DNA of 64,000 bases, from positions 24,719 through 88,718 of the forward strand of contig JBDHAD010000026.1 in assembly GCA_039588215.1 (NCBI GenBank). Direction: 5' to 3'. This document shows positions 52,433-61,150 of this stretch, one piece after another (the first letter of the stretch is position 1; every line of letters starts with the position of its first letter). The notes beneath the pieces are model-generated. The model did no database searches. It saw only the letters and a program-made list of their open reading frames with translations, and was not told the origin of the DNA. Origin of the DNA: JBDHAC01 sp039588215 (GTDB lineage: Bacteria > Gemmatimonadota > Gemmatimonadetes > Palauibacterales > Palauibacteraceae). The position numbers and the translations under genes were made by a program.

Positions 52433-53527
52433 TCAGGAGATCTCACGGGGCGGCGGCTCCACTAACCGCTCTCCCTCCTCGAGACCCTCGAGCACCTCGA
52501 TGTTGATCCCGTCGCTCAGACCGGTCTCGATCGAGCGCTCCTCCGTCTGCTCGCCGGTGAGCTGGACAGTCACCGTCGCCGAGCCCTCCTCGAACGTGAC
52601 GAGTCGCTCGGGGATGTAGAGCACGTCTTCGTGCCGCTCGATGATGATGTCGGCGTTCGCGGAGTAACCGGCGCGGAGCACCGACCCTTCCGACGGCAGA
52701 ACGGTGATCTCGACCGGGAAGATCGTCGCGTTCTCCTCGTCCTGGCCCTTGAGCGATATCCTCGAGAGCCGACCCTCGATCGCCGCATCCGGCAGCGCGC
52801 CGATCTTGAGCTCGACCGGCATGCCCTCACTCAGCCGACCTACGTCGATCTCGTCGACCGTCCCCCGGAAGATCAGTTCGTCCATCTCGGCCATGGACAT
52901 GAGGACGGTCCCCTCCTGGAACGTGGTCAGGGGTACCACGGGGTCTCCGATCTCGACCGTCTTCTCGAGGATGAACCCGGTGATCGGCGACTTGATCACC
53001 GTCTCGACTCTCTCGGTCCCTATCGTGACGCGGCCTTCCTGGAGTAGCGCCAACCGCTCCTGCGCGATCTGGAACTGTAGGCGCGCCTCGTTGTAGCTCC
53101 GTTCTACCGTCTCGAACTCCTCCTGTGAGACGTAGTCCTGCTCGCGGAGAGCCTCGAGCCGGTCGCGCCTCTTCTGGAGCTGGGTGAGCTGGAGCTCGCG
53201 CAATTCCATTTGACGCTGCGCCTCGACGAGCTCGATCGGAGTCGGGTTGGGCTGGATCTCCAGCAGAGGCTCTCCCCGGCGCACGTGCTCGCCGGGCTCT
53301 TTGAAGAGCTGCCGGACCACACCCGCCAGCTGCGACTTCACGGTCACCTCGACGAGCGGTTCGATTCGCCCGACGGCGAGCGCCTTGTCGACGAGCTCGC
53401 CCCGCTTCACCTCGACGGTCCGCTCGGACCCGTCCTCGCGCCCACCGGCCGCGGACACGGCGAACGCGGTACCGGAGATCCCCGCCAGGGCGAATGTCCC
53501 CAAAACGATCTTGGTGCGTCGTTTCAT
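52433..53527 (-). CDS. HlyD/MacA-type periplasmic adaptor
   Basis: 364 residues. An N-terminal signal anchor (IVLGTFALAGISGTAFAV) is followed by the first half of a biotinyl-lipoyl domain (VTVKSQLAGVVRQLFKEPGEHVRRGEPLLEI), a long coiled-coil hairpin (IELVEAQRQMELRELQLTQLQKRRDRLEALREQ...RLALLQEG), the second lipoyl half (VIKSPITGFILEKTVEIGDPV), and beta-barrel and membrane-proximal domains. Such adaptors connect an inner-membrane MacB-type transporter to an outer-membrane channel. It is the first gene of the run adaptor-permease-permease-add. No MacB/LolD ATPase and no TolC follow. Confidence 0.9.
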   Translation of the reverse strand: MKRRTKIVLGTFALAGISGTAFAVSAAGGREDGSERTVEVKRGELVDKALAVGRIEPLVEVTVKSQLAGVVRQLFKEPGEHVRRGEPLLEIQPNPTPIELVEAQRQMELRELQLTQLQKRRDRLEALREQDYVSQEEFETVERSYNEARLQFQIAQERLALLQEGRVTIGTERVETVIKSPITGFILEKTVEIGDPVVPLTTFQEGTVLMSMAEMDELIFRGTVDEIDVGRLSEGMPVELKIGALPDAAIEGRLSRISLKGQDEENATIFPVEITVLPSEGSVLRAGYSANADIIIERHEDVLYIPERLVTFEEGSATVTVQLTGEQTEERSIETGLSDGINIEVLEGLEEGERLVEPPPREIS

Positions 53528-53733
53528 GTTCGCTCTCGTCCTCGTGTGGCGCGCTGGGGTCCACCTGCCACTACGGAATCCATGCCGTCAAAGGTTTCGA
53601 GGCCCTGCGCGGCTCCGGGCGAGCTCTCAGAAGAATGAAGGGTGGCCCACCGTGGGTGGATGGGGAGAGTCTCGAGAGGGGTTTTGGGGAAGACGAGAGT
53701 CTGTGGGGAGTGGGTACTAACCTGCCTGACCGC

Positions 53734-53955
53734 CTACTGCGGCTCCTTCACGTGGAGTTGCGCACCTTCTTCCAGCGCGCCATCCAGATCGACCGGGTGC
53801 CCCGCCGCGTCGCAGACGATTCTCCGGCCGGAGAGGACATCGCGATACGCCTCCTCGGAGTACCAGTTGAGCGCGTGACGGACGCGTGCCCACGACCAGA
53901 TGGTGACGGCCTCCTCATCGACGAAAACGCGTATGCGGGAAAGCGGGTGAGTCAT
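53734..53955 (-). CDS. Small protein, ThiS/MoaD-like beta-grasp shape
   Basis: 73 residues starting MTHPLSRIRVFVDEEAVTIW, then RVRHALNWYSEEAYRDVLSG, DAAGHPVDLDGALEEGAQLHV. The order (N-terminal beta hairpin, helix, strands, then the EEGAQLHV end) looks like the MoaD/ThiS beta-grasp fold, but the C-terminal Gly-Gly of a sulfur carrier is absent. It starts 28 bp after the ushA-like gene and is probably the last gene of the purine operon. Function unknown; the assignment is by shape only. Confidence 0.55.
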   Translation of the reverse strand: MTHPLSRIRVFVDEEAVTIWSWARVRHALNWYSEEAYRDVLSGRRIVCDAAGHPVDLDGALEEGAQLHVKEPQ

Positions 53956-53983
53956 TGGGCAGGTGCGGACGCGCGCGCGCGGT

Positions 53984-55618
53984 TCAACGGCCGATCGGCT
54001 GCCAACGGTCCATGACAGGTGGCTGAACGGGCTGTGGACGGCTCTCGAGGTAGCGGACAAGCGCCTCCAGGTCGACGATCCCGGTCATCGTGGCCGAGGT
54101 AGCGCCCATTAGCGCCCGATAGCCGCTCCCGCCCGTCGCCATGAAATCGTTCGCGGTCACCGTGTAGCTCCGGGCGGGTTGGATGAGATCACCGCTCGCC
54201 AGGCGCGCCTCACGCACGCGACGTCCCCTGGAGGCCGCCGGATCGAACATGACCGTCATGCCGCTGAGCTGTGCGTCCGGACCTTCATCGTCGAGCGCGT
54301 GCTCCAGGGTCTCGATCAGCAAGTCGCCCGGCAGGTCGAGCACGACCAGCGTGTTTCCGAATGGCTGTAGCTCGAACAGATCGTTGTAGGTAATCGGACC
54401 GGCCGGGAGGCTGCGGCGGATCCCCCCGTTGTTCATCACGGCGATCTGCGTGCCGGTGGCATCCCGCTGCGCATCGGCGATCACTCGACCGAGCGCGAAC
54501 TCCCCCTGCCGCGACGGCTTGTCGAAGGGCACCGCGAGCGTCGCGACGACGCGCTCCATCTGAGCCTCCGCGGTCTCCCGGTACCGTTCGACGAGCGCGG
54601 CGATGTCGGCGTCCGGCTCGACTTGGTCCGCGTAGGTCTGGCGAATCTCGAGAAGCTCGGCGCCGACGTGGCCCTCGGAGTCCGTGCGCAAGCGGCCGAT
54701 CCCGAACGCCGTCGAGTTCGCGAACGACTGAACGACGGGGGCACCGTGGATCGTCGTTTCCACGCGGCTGTGCGTGTGCCCGGTCACGGCGTAGTCGAAC
54801 CGTTCGCGGGTCGCGTTCAGCTCATCCATCGCCTCGCCGCGACACACGCCTGCACTGTCACAGAACGCGCCCGCGTGCATCACCGCCACCACGAAGTCCG
54901 CCCCCTGTGCGCGGACCTCGGGGATGTAACGGTTCAGCGCATCCGCGATCGACCGGAACTCGAGCGCGGCAACGTTCGCGGGCATGGTCGTCGTGGGCGT
55001 CGAGCGCGTGGTGAGCCCGATAAGCCCGACTCGAACACCTCCCCGCTCGACGATCGCGTACGGCCTGGTCCAATCGGGGTGCTCGTCTGTACCGCGGTCA
55101 TAGATGTTCGCGCCTAGAAACGGGAAGGCGGCCTGCTCGATCCGGTCGCGGAGCACGTCGATGCCCCAGTCAAACTCGTGGTTTCCAATCGCGAGCGCGT
55201 CGTACCGCAGCTCGTTCATGACCGCGATCGTGGACAGGCCGTCGGTGAGATTGGAGATCAGCGTGCCCTGCATCGCATCGCCCGCGCTCACCAGGAACGT
55301 CGGGCAGTCGGGGGATTCCGACCTCGCGTCCCGCAGGTATCCACCGAGCACGGACGATCCGCCCACGAGGCGGTCAGCGGAGAATCCGTACGTCGCGGCC
55401 AGGAGACGTCCGTGCGTGTCGTTGGTCGACAGGATCGTCGCACATGCGGGTGACGTCTGGCCGGGAGCGGAGCCCGTGCCACCCGAGTTGGTGCACCCGA
55501 TCGTGACACCGAGGCAGAGCGTCGCGGTGGCGGCGAGCACGCGCCTCGCTCGAGTCCGGAGCCCTGACGGGGGCTGTAGCCCCCGCTTGGGCTGGATGGA
55601 AGACGGTGGTCGAGTCAC
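53984..55618 (-). CDS. 5'-nucleotidase/metallophosphatase lipoprotein (UshA-like)
   Basis: 544 residues from GTG that overlaps the purF stop (GTGA). A signal peptide and lipobox (CLGVTIGC) precede the metallophosphatase domain: STNDTHGRLL, VSAGDAMQGT, IGNHEFDWG, VMHAG and TGHTHSRVET supply the two-metal site. The C-terminal 5'-nucleotidase domain has MNNGGIRRSLPAGPITYNDLFELQPFGNTLV and NDFMATGGSGY for nucleoside binding. It dephosphorylates external or periplasmic nucleotides. Its coupling to purF links purine synthesis with nucleotide scavenging. Confidence 0.92.
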   Translation of the reverse strand: MTRPPSSIQPKRGLQPPSGLRTRARRVLAATATLCLGVTIGCTNSGGTGSAPGQTSPACATILSTNDTHGRLLAATYGFSADRLVGGSSVLGGYLRDARSESPDCPTFLVSAGDAMQGTLISNLTDGLSTIAVMNELRYDALAIGNHEFDWGIDVLRDRIEQAAFPFLGANIYDRGTDEHPDWTRPYAIVERGGVRVGLIGLTTRSTPTTTMPANVAALEFRSIADALNRYIPEVRAQGADFVVAVMHAGAFCDSAGVCRGEAMDELNATRERFDYAVTGHTHSRVETTIHGAPVVQSFANSTAFGIGRLRTDSEGHVGAELLEIRQTYADQVEPDADIAALVERYRETAEAQMERVVATLAVPFDKPSRQGEFALGRVIADAQRDATGTQIAVMNNGGIRRSLPAGPITYNDLFELQPFGNTLVVLDLPGDLLIETLEHALDDEGPDAQLSGMTVMFDPAASRGRRVREARLASGDLIQPARSYTVTANDFMATGGSGYRALMGATSATMTGIVDLEALVRYLESRPQPVQPPVMDRWQPIGR

Positions 55619-57048
55619 GCGCGCTGGAACGCTGCTTCCCGCTCGAGATCGACGAGCGGAGCCACATACTCACCCGACCAGCAAGCGTCGCAGAACGGGC
55701 CGAACTCGTCGACGCACTCGTGCATGCCCTCCATCGACAAGTACCCGAGCGAGTCCACGCCCAGGTGCGCGGCGATCTCCTCGATCGCGTGCGTCGATCC
55801 GATCAACTCCTCCTTGGTCGGCATGTCGATGCCGTAATAGCACGGGAATCGCACCGGTGGTGAAGCCACTCGGAAATGGACCTCGCTCGCACCCGTCTCT
55901 CGCAGGAGCGTGACCAGCCCACGGCTCGTCGTGCCCCGCACGAGCGAATCGTCCACCACGACGAGACGCTTCCCCTCGATCAGCTCACGAACCGGGTTGT
56001 ATTTGACACGCACCTGGAAGTCCCGCCCCGCCTGCGTCGGGTGAATGAACGTGCGGCCGACGTAGTGATTGCGGATCAGAGCGAGCTCGTAGGGTAGCCT
56101 GGACTCCTCCGAGTACCCGAGCGCCGCCGAGTTGGAAGAGTCTGGAACCGCAAAGACGCAGTCCGCCTCCACGGGGTGCTCGCGGGCGAGCTGTCGTCCG
56201 AACAGCCGGCGCGCGCGATCTACGCTACACCCCCACATCCGCGAATCGGGACGAGCAAAATAGACGAGCTCGAACAGGCAAGCGCTGGGCGCAGCGGGTG
56301 GAAGGGGCCTGAGCTCCTCGATGTGTCCGTCCTGGATGCAGAGCACCTCACCCGGGCGCACATCCCGCACGTATGCCGCGCCGATGATGTCGAGCGCACA
56401 GGTCTCCGATGCCACCACGACCGCCTCGCCGAGACGGCCGAGCACCAGCGGCCGGAAGCCTCTCGGATCCCGCGCCGCGTACAGGCGATCCCCGATGCTT
56501 AGGACGAGCGAGAAGGCGCCCGTCACCTGCGACAGCGCGTCGTCGACCTTCTGGTCCACCTCGCCCCGGCGCGACCGCGCGATCAGATGGATGATGGCTT
56601 CGGAATCGCTGTCGGTCTGGAAGATCGCACCCTCCCGCCCGAGGCGATCCCGGAGCTCCCTGGCGTTGGTGAGGTTCCCATTGTGGGCGAGCGCCAGCGG
56701 GCCGCGTCGGTAGTCGACCAGCATCGGCTGCGCGTTGCGGAGCTGAGATCCTCCTGCGGTCGAGTAGCGGACGTGTCCGACCGCCACCGAGCCCTTCAGC
56801 TGCCGGATGATGCCGTCATCGAAGATGTCGGCCACGAGACCCATGTTGCGGTGCGCGTGTGACCCGCCGTCCTCATCGACGGAGACGATCCCGGCCGACT
56901 CCTGACCGCGGTGTTGGAGCGCGTACAAGCCGAGGAAGGTCAGCTCCGCGGCGGCCCTCGATCCGCTCACCGCGAAGATCCCACACTCCTCGCGTGGCTT
57001 GTCGTCAGACAGCACCGCGTCGTTGCTTTGGTTGACTGGCATACTCAC
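55615..57048 (-). CDS. purF: Amidophosphoribosyltransferase
   Basis: 477 residues from GTG (ATG at 57042 is the alternative). The Ntn-hydrolase glutaminase domain begins at the nucleophile cysteine in EECGIFAVSG, about 20 residues in, so a short propeptide must be removed as in Bacillus PurF. LQHRGQESAGI, GHVRYSTAG and HNGNLTN follow. The PRTase domain has VVVDDSLVRGTTS. Cysteines in FPCYYGIDMPT and FCDACWSGEY indicate the [4Fe-4S] type. It makes phosphoribosylamine from PRPP and glutamine, the first step of purine synthesis. Confidence 0.95.
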   Translation of the reverse strand: MSMPVNQSNDAVLSDDKPREECGIFAVSGSRAAAELTFLGLYALQHRGQESAGIVSVDEDGGSHAHRNMGLVADIFDDGIIRQLKGSVAVGHVRYSTAGGSQLRNAQPMLVDYRRGPLALAHNGNLTNARELRDRLGREGAIFQTDSDSEAIIHLIARSRRGEVDQKVDDALSQVTGAFSLVLSIGDRLYAARDPRGFRPLVLGRLGEAVVVASETCALDIIGAAYVRDVRPGEVLCIQDGHIEELRPLPPAAPSACLFELVYFARPDSRMWGCSVDRARRLFGRQLAREHPVEADCVFAVPDSSNSAALGYSEESRLPYELALIRNHYVGRTFIHPTQAGRDFQVRVKYNPVRELIEGKRLVVVDDSLVRGTTSRGLVTLLRETGASEVHFRVASPPVRFPCYYGIDMPTKEELIGSTHAIEEIAAHLGVDSLGYLSMEGMHECVDEFGPFCDACWSGEYVAPLVDLEREAAFQRA

Positions 57049-57112
57049 GACGTCGTTGGGACCCCGTCGGCCGATCTGGTTGGCTCAGCCACAGGAAGGT
57101 CGCTGGAGTTCT

Positions 57113-58057
57113 TCAGCGGCCCGCCTGAAGCTCGCGACCGACGATACGCCGGTACGCCTCGCGATATCGCTCTGAGGTGGCTTCTACCACCTCGGCAGGG
57201 AGCGGCGGTGCAGGTGGGTTGCGGTCCCACGCGCCTCGCCGCACACGATCGTCCAAATAGTCTCTCACCGGCTGCTTGTCCAGTGAGGGCTGTCCGCCAC
57301 CCGGCGCATACGTGTCGGCTGGCCAGAACCTGGATGAGTCGGGCGTCATCGCTTCGTCGATCAGGATGACCCGTCCATTGGCCGTCGTCCCGAACTCGTA
57401 TTTCGTGTCGGCCAGCAGGATCCCCCGTCTCCGCAGATAGTCACGCCCGAAGCGATACAGGGAGGTCGCGAGGTGGCGGAGTCTCTCGCCTGTCTCGCGG
57501 CCCACGATCTGGCACATGCGCTCGAACGTGATGTTCTCGTCGTGACCTTCGGCGGCTTTGGTCGCCGGGGAGAAAACCGGGTCCGGCAGCTCGGAAGACT
57601 CCTCCAGACCCTCAGGGAGCGGCTCGCCGGCCAGCGTCCCGCGCTCGCGATATTCCTTCCACGCCGAGCCCGAGATGAAGCCTCGGACCACGCACTCGAC
57701 CGGGAACGGCTCCGCGCGACGCACGAGCATCCCTCGATGGCTCCACTCCGATCGCGTCGGACCCAGTTCCGGGGCCCTGGCGATGATCTCGTCAGGATCG
57801 GCGGCCAGAAGATGATTCTCCACGATCTCGCCCGTACGCCGGAACCAAAACGCCGACAGCTGAGTGAGCACGGCACCCTTGTCGGGAATCGGATCCGGGA
57901 GGATGCAGTCGAACGCGCTGATCCGGTCCGTGGCGACCAGCAACAGTCGTTCTCCGAGGTCGTACATCGACCGCACCTTTCCCTCGCGCAGGAGAGGGAA
58001 GGGCAATTCGACTTGATGACGCGGGCTCGGGACGACCGCTGGTGTTTCTCGTGTCAT
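57113..58057 (-). CDS. purC: Phosphoribosylaminoimidazole-succinocarboxamide synthase
   Basis: 314 residues, the longer eukaryote-like/Bacteroidetes type: LLREGKVRSMYDLGERLLLVATDRISAFDCILPDPIPDKGAVLTQLSAFWF, ECVVRGFISGSAWKEY, LADTKYEFG and DEAMTPDSSRFWPAD. It joins CAIR and aspartate using ATP to give SAICAR, two steps before the product of PurB. It lies 61 bp after purB and 64 bp before purF, all on the minus strand. Confidence 0.96.
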   Translation of the reverse strand: MTRETPAVVPSPRHQVELPFPLLREGKVRSMYDLGERLLLVATDRISAFDCILPDPIPDKGAVLTQLSAFWFRRTGEIVENHLLAADPDEIIARAPELGPTRSEWSHRGMLVRRAEPFPVECVVRGFISGSAWKEYRERGTLAGEPLPEGLEESSELPDPVFSPATKAAEGHDENITFERMCQIVGRETGERLRHLATSLYRFGRDYLRRRGILLADTKYEFGTTANGRVILIDEAMTPDSSRFWPADTYAPGGGQPSLDKQPVRDYLDDRVRRGAWDRNPPAPPLPAEVVEATSERYREAYRRIVGRELQAGR

Positions 58058-58118
58058 GATTCGTCGGTGGCTTCTCTGAAGGTAGGAAAGAGATCTCGGA
58101 TCGAACCCGCCATTCGAT

Positions 58119-59549
58119 TCAAACCCGCAACTCCATCGCCGGCTCGCGCGCCCCGGCGGCCTCCAGTATGGGCTCGACGCGTCGCTCGAGAAACTGCTCG
58201 ACCTGTTCCGAGCTCCGACCGGTCAGCTTCTCGGGAACCGCGAGCGCGCGAACCTCGGCTTGGTTCAGAGGGAACGCGGCATCCTCTGCTATACGAGACA
58301 AGAAGTCGTTGTCGGTCGCGCCTTCGTCGAGCCGGGCCCGTGCCGCGAGCGCGTGCATGCGGATGCGCTCGTGCAGGTCCTGGCGATCGCCCCCCGCTCG
58401 CACCCCCGCGATGAGGATCTCCTCGGTGACCAGGAACGGGAGGGCGGACTCGAGGCGCCGCGCGATTACCGCGGGGTGGACCACCAGGCCGGACGCCACG
58501 TCCCGCACCAGGATGAGGATCGCGTCCGCAGCCAGGTGGGCCTCCGGGAGAGAGATCCGGCGGTTGGCGGAGTCATCCAACGTGCGCTCGAACCACTGCA
58601 CCGCCGCGGTCCAGGATCCATCCAGCTCCAGCACGCACAGATGCCGGGCCAGGGCGCAGATTCGCTCCGAGCGCATCGGGTTTCGCTTGTAGGGCATCGC
58701 GGACGATCCGATCTGCCGCTGACCGAATGGCTCCTCGATCTCTCCGAACGCCTGCAGAAGCCGGATGTCGTGCCCGAACCGGGACGCGCTGGCCCCGACT
58801 CCGGCGAGGATCCCGAGGATGCGGTGGTCGACCTTGCGCGGGTAGGTCTGCCCGACCACGTCGTAATGTCCGACGAATCCGAAGCGCTCCGCGAGACGCT
58901 CGTTGAGCCTGTCCACCTTGGCGCCGTCGCCGCCGAACAGCTCGAGAAACGTCGCCTCGGTCCCGGTCGTCCCCCGCGCCCCTCGCAACCGGAGCTCGGC
59001 GAGCCCCGCCTCGACCTGCTCGAGGTCCATCACGAGATCCTGCAGCCACAGACAGGCGCGCTTCCCGACGGTGGTCGGTTGGGCGGGCTGTAGGTGCGTG
59101 TACCCGACCGTCGGCAGACCACGGTGCTCGTTGGCAAAGTCAGCCAGCGCGTCGATGGCGCCGAGCAGCCGCTCGCGGATGATCCGCAGAGCATCGCGGT
59201 GTTGGATCAAGCCCGCGTTGTCTCCCACGAAGGCGCTCGTGGCACCCAGGTGAATGAAGCCCTTTGCCTCAGGGGCGACCTCGCCGAAATGGTGCACGTG
59301 GGCCATGACGTCGTGGCGCACTTCGCGCTCGAGCTCCGCAACGCGATCGAGGTCGACCGTGTCGCGCGCCGCGCGCATGGCGTCGATGGCCGACTCGGGG
59401 ATATCTACGCCAAGCGCGCGCTCCTCCTCCGCGAGCGCGATCCACAGATCACGCCAAATGAGGGTCTGGCCGTGCGGCGAGAAGATCCCCGCTACGTCCT
59501 CGGAGGCATAGCGGTCTATGAGAGGGTGGGGGTAACGGATCTGCGTCAG
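58119..59549 (-). CDS. purB: Adenylosuccinate lyase, CTG start overlapping degP stop
   Basis: 476 residues: IRYPHPLIDRYASEDVAGIFS at the N-terminus, REVRHDVMAHVHHFGE and HLGATSAFVGDNAGL mid-way, THLQPAQPTTVGKR with the catalytic His, and the superfamily signature SSAMPYKRNPM. It cleaves SAICAR and adenylosuccinate. The family begins right at the codons CTG-ACG-CAG-ATC; there is no ATG, GTG or TTG near. CTG at 59549-59547 overlaps the degP TGA (59548-59546) as CTGA, and GGAGG (59560-59556) is 6 nt upstream, an ideal Shine-Dalgarno distance. The long upstream open frame is antisense overlap of degP, not coding. Confidence 0.95.
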   Translation of the reverse strand: MTQIRYPHPLIDRYASEDVAGIFSPHGQTLIWRDLWIALAEEERALGVDIPESAIDAMRAARDTVDLDRVAELEREVRHDVMAHVHHFGEVAPEAKGFIHLGATSAFVGDNAGLIQHRDALRIIRERLLGAIDALADFANEHRGLPTVGYTHLQPAQPTTVGKRACLWLQDLVMDLEQVEAGLAELRLRGARGTTGTEATFLELFGGDGAKVDRLNERLAERFGFVGHYDVVGQTYPRKVDHRILGILAGVGASASRFGHDIRLLQAFGEIEEPFGQRQIGSSAMPYKRNPMRSERICALARHLCVLELDGSWTAAVQWFERTLDDSANRRISLPEAHLAADAILILVRDVASGLVVHPAVIARRLESALPFLVTEEILIAGVRAGGDRQDLHERIRMHALAARARLDEGATDNDFLSRIAEDAAFPLNQAEVRALAVPEKLTGRSSEQVEQFLERRVEPILEAAGAREPAMELRV

Positions 59550-61150
59550 CGCTGGCCTCCGATGTAGAACGGGACGACCCCGCGTTGAGGGCCACGGGCT
59601 ACGTTCACTCGAACGCGGTTCCCGCCGCGTTGCTCCCCATAGTAACGGAAAAGGTCGGCCGCGTCCTCGGCACTCTGCACTTCGTTTGCGTTGATCCCGA
59701 AGATCACATCGTTCTGACGCAGACGCGTGATGCTCGCCGTCCTCGCGTCGATGTCCACGATCCAGGCCCCGAACTCGACGCTGAAGCCTCGCTCCTGCGC
59801 GATCTGCGGCGTCACCGTGGCGAGCCGCAGGCCCGCAAGCACTTCGACGGGTTGGGCGCGCTCCGACGGGACCTCTTCGACCCGAAGGTCGTTCGTCCGC
59901 AGTCGCCCGCCGCGGCGGTACTCGACCTGGACCACGCTGTTGACCCCGGCCTCCTCGAGCGCGATCTCCCAATCCAGCTCGTGCTGCACGGGTTTGCCGT
60001 TGATCGACACGAGGATGTCGCCTTCCCGGAAATCTGCGGCCTCGCCGGGCGAGTCCTCCACCACCCGCTCGATGACCGGCACACCGAACGCGTTGTCCGA
60101 GGTCCGCCTAACCACGTCGAACCCGACCCACGGCCTGCGTACCCGCCCGAACTCGAGCAACTCCGTCGCGATACGGCGCGCCCGGTCGATCGGGATCGCG
60201 AAACCGAGCCCCTCCGAGCCCCCGGAGCGCGAGAAGATCGAGGAGTTGACCCCGATCACCTCTCCATCGGCGTTCACGAGCGGGCCCCCCGAGTTGCCGG
60301 GGTTGATCGCGGCGTCGGTCTGGATCATGTCCGCGTACAACACCTCTTGACCGCTGCCGCGGATATCGCGCCCCACACCGCTCACCACTCCGGTCGTGAT
60401 GGTGGCTTCGGTGTTCACGAGCTGGAAACCGGACGGGTTTCCGATCGCGATCGCCGGCTCTCCAACCATGAGATCCGACGAAGTCCCAAGTGGGGAGGGC
60501 GGGATAAGACCGGACCCGACCTTCACCACTGCGAGGTCCGTGAACTCGTCTGAGCCGATCAGCTCGGCGGAGAGCAGTTGACCACGCTCGTCGATCACGA
60601 CGATCGAATCGGCATCCCGGATGACGTGCTGATTGGTGAGAATCGTCCCGTCCGCATCGATCGCGAACCCCGATCCGAGCCCGGGGACGGTCCGCGAACG
60701 ACCGCCGCGCCTGAAGAACTCGTCGAGCAGCGTGCGCGGCGTGGTGACCGTTCGCGTCGTCCGGATGCTCACCACCGACGGGCTCACCCGCCTCGCCGCT
60801 GCGACCACCGGAGTCAGCCTCGCGCCACTGACGGAGCCCTGGCTCTGATCGGCCAGGGGTCGTGTCGAGAGATCGACCTGAGAGATGGGTGCCGACCCCC
60901 CCGTACGGCGGAGCGCTGGCTCGGCTGAAGACGTCGCGGGCGTCGCTTCCGCGGTCCCGCGCTTGATGGCGAAAAGCACTCCCACGCTCAGCCCTACGAC
61001 GAAAAGGACCACGAGCGTGATCGAGAGACGGAGTGTGCCGCGTGCCTGTGCGCTGGGTCCGTCCACCTGTGCTCCGTTCGATTCAACCGCGTCGGGTGTC
61101 ACCCGGCTCCGCGCATCGGCAGTCCCGGTATGCCCGGAGGACGATTCCAC
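59546..61150 (-). CDS. Membrane-anchored HtrA/DegP-like serine protease
   Basis: 534 residues from GTG. A cytosolic N-terminus of about 40 residues, one membrane anchor (LRLSITLVVLFVVGLSVGVLFAI), and a trypsin-like domain with His175 in LTNQHVI, Asp205 in FTDLAVVKV and Ser287 in NPGNSGGPLVN. Two PDZ domains follow (about 335-430 and 430-530), the first with RRPWVGFDV...PGEAADFREGDILVSINGKPV. It acts on misfolded periplasmic proteins. Its start lies inside the end of truA by about 50 bp; its stop overlaps the purB start. Confidence 0.93.
   Translation of the reverse strand: MESSSGHTGTADARSRVTPDAVESNGAQVDGPSAQARGTLRLSITLVVLFVVGLSVGVLFAIKRGTAEATPATSSAEPALRRTGGSAPISQVDLSTRPLADQSQGSVSGARLTPVVAAARRVSPSVVSIRTTRTVTTPRTLLDEFFRRGGRSRTVPGLGSGFAIDADGTILTNQHVIRDADSIVVIDERGQLLSAELIGSDEFTDLAVVKVGSGLIPPSPLGTSSDLMVGEPAIAIGNPSGFQLVNTEATITTGVVSGVGRDIRGSGQEVLYADMIQTDAAINPGNSGGPLVNADGEVIGVNSSIFSRSGGSEGLGFAIPIDRARRIATELLEFGRVRRPWVGFDVVRRTSDNAFGVPVIERVVEDSPGEAADFREGDILVSINGKPVQHELDWEIALEEAGVNSVVQVEYRRGGRLRTNDLRVEEVPSERAQPVEVLAGLRLATVTPQIAQERGFSVEFGAWIVDIDARTASITRLRQNDVIFGINANEVQSAEDAADLFRYYGEQRGGNRVRVNVARGPQRGVVPFYIGGQR

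Noticed and set aside
59550..59972. Upstream extension of PurB by 141 codons
   Set aside because: It overlaps the degP C-terminus in another frame, has no family match, and PurB homology begins exactly at the CTG.
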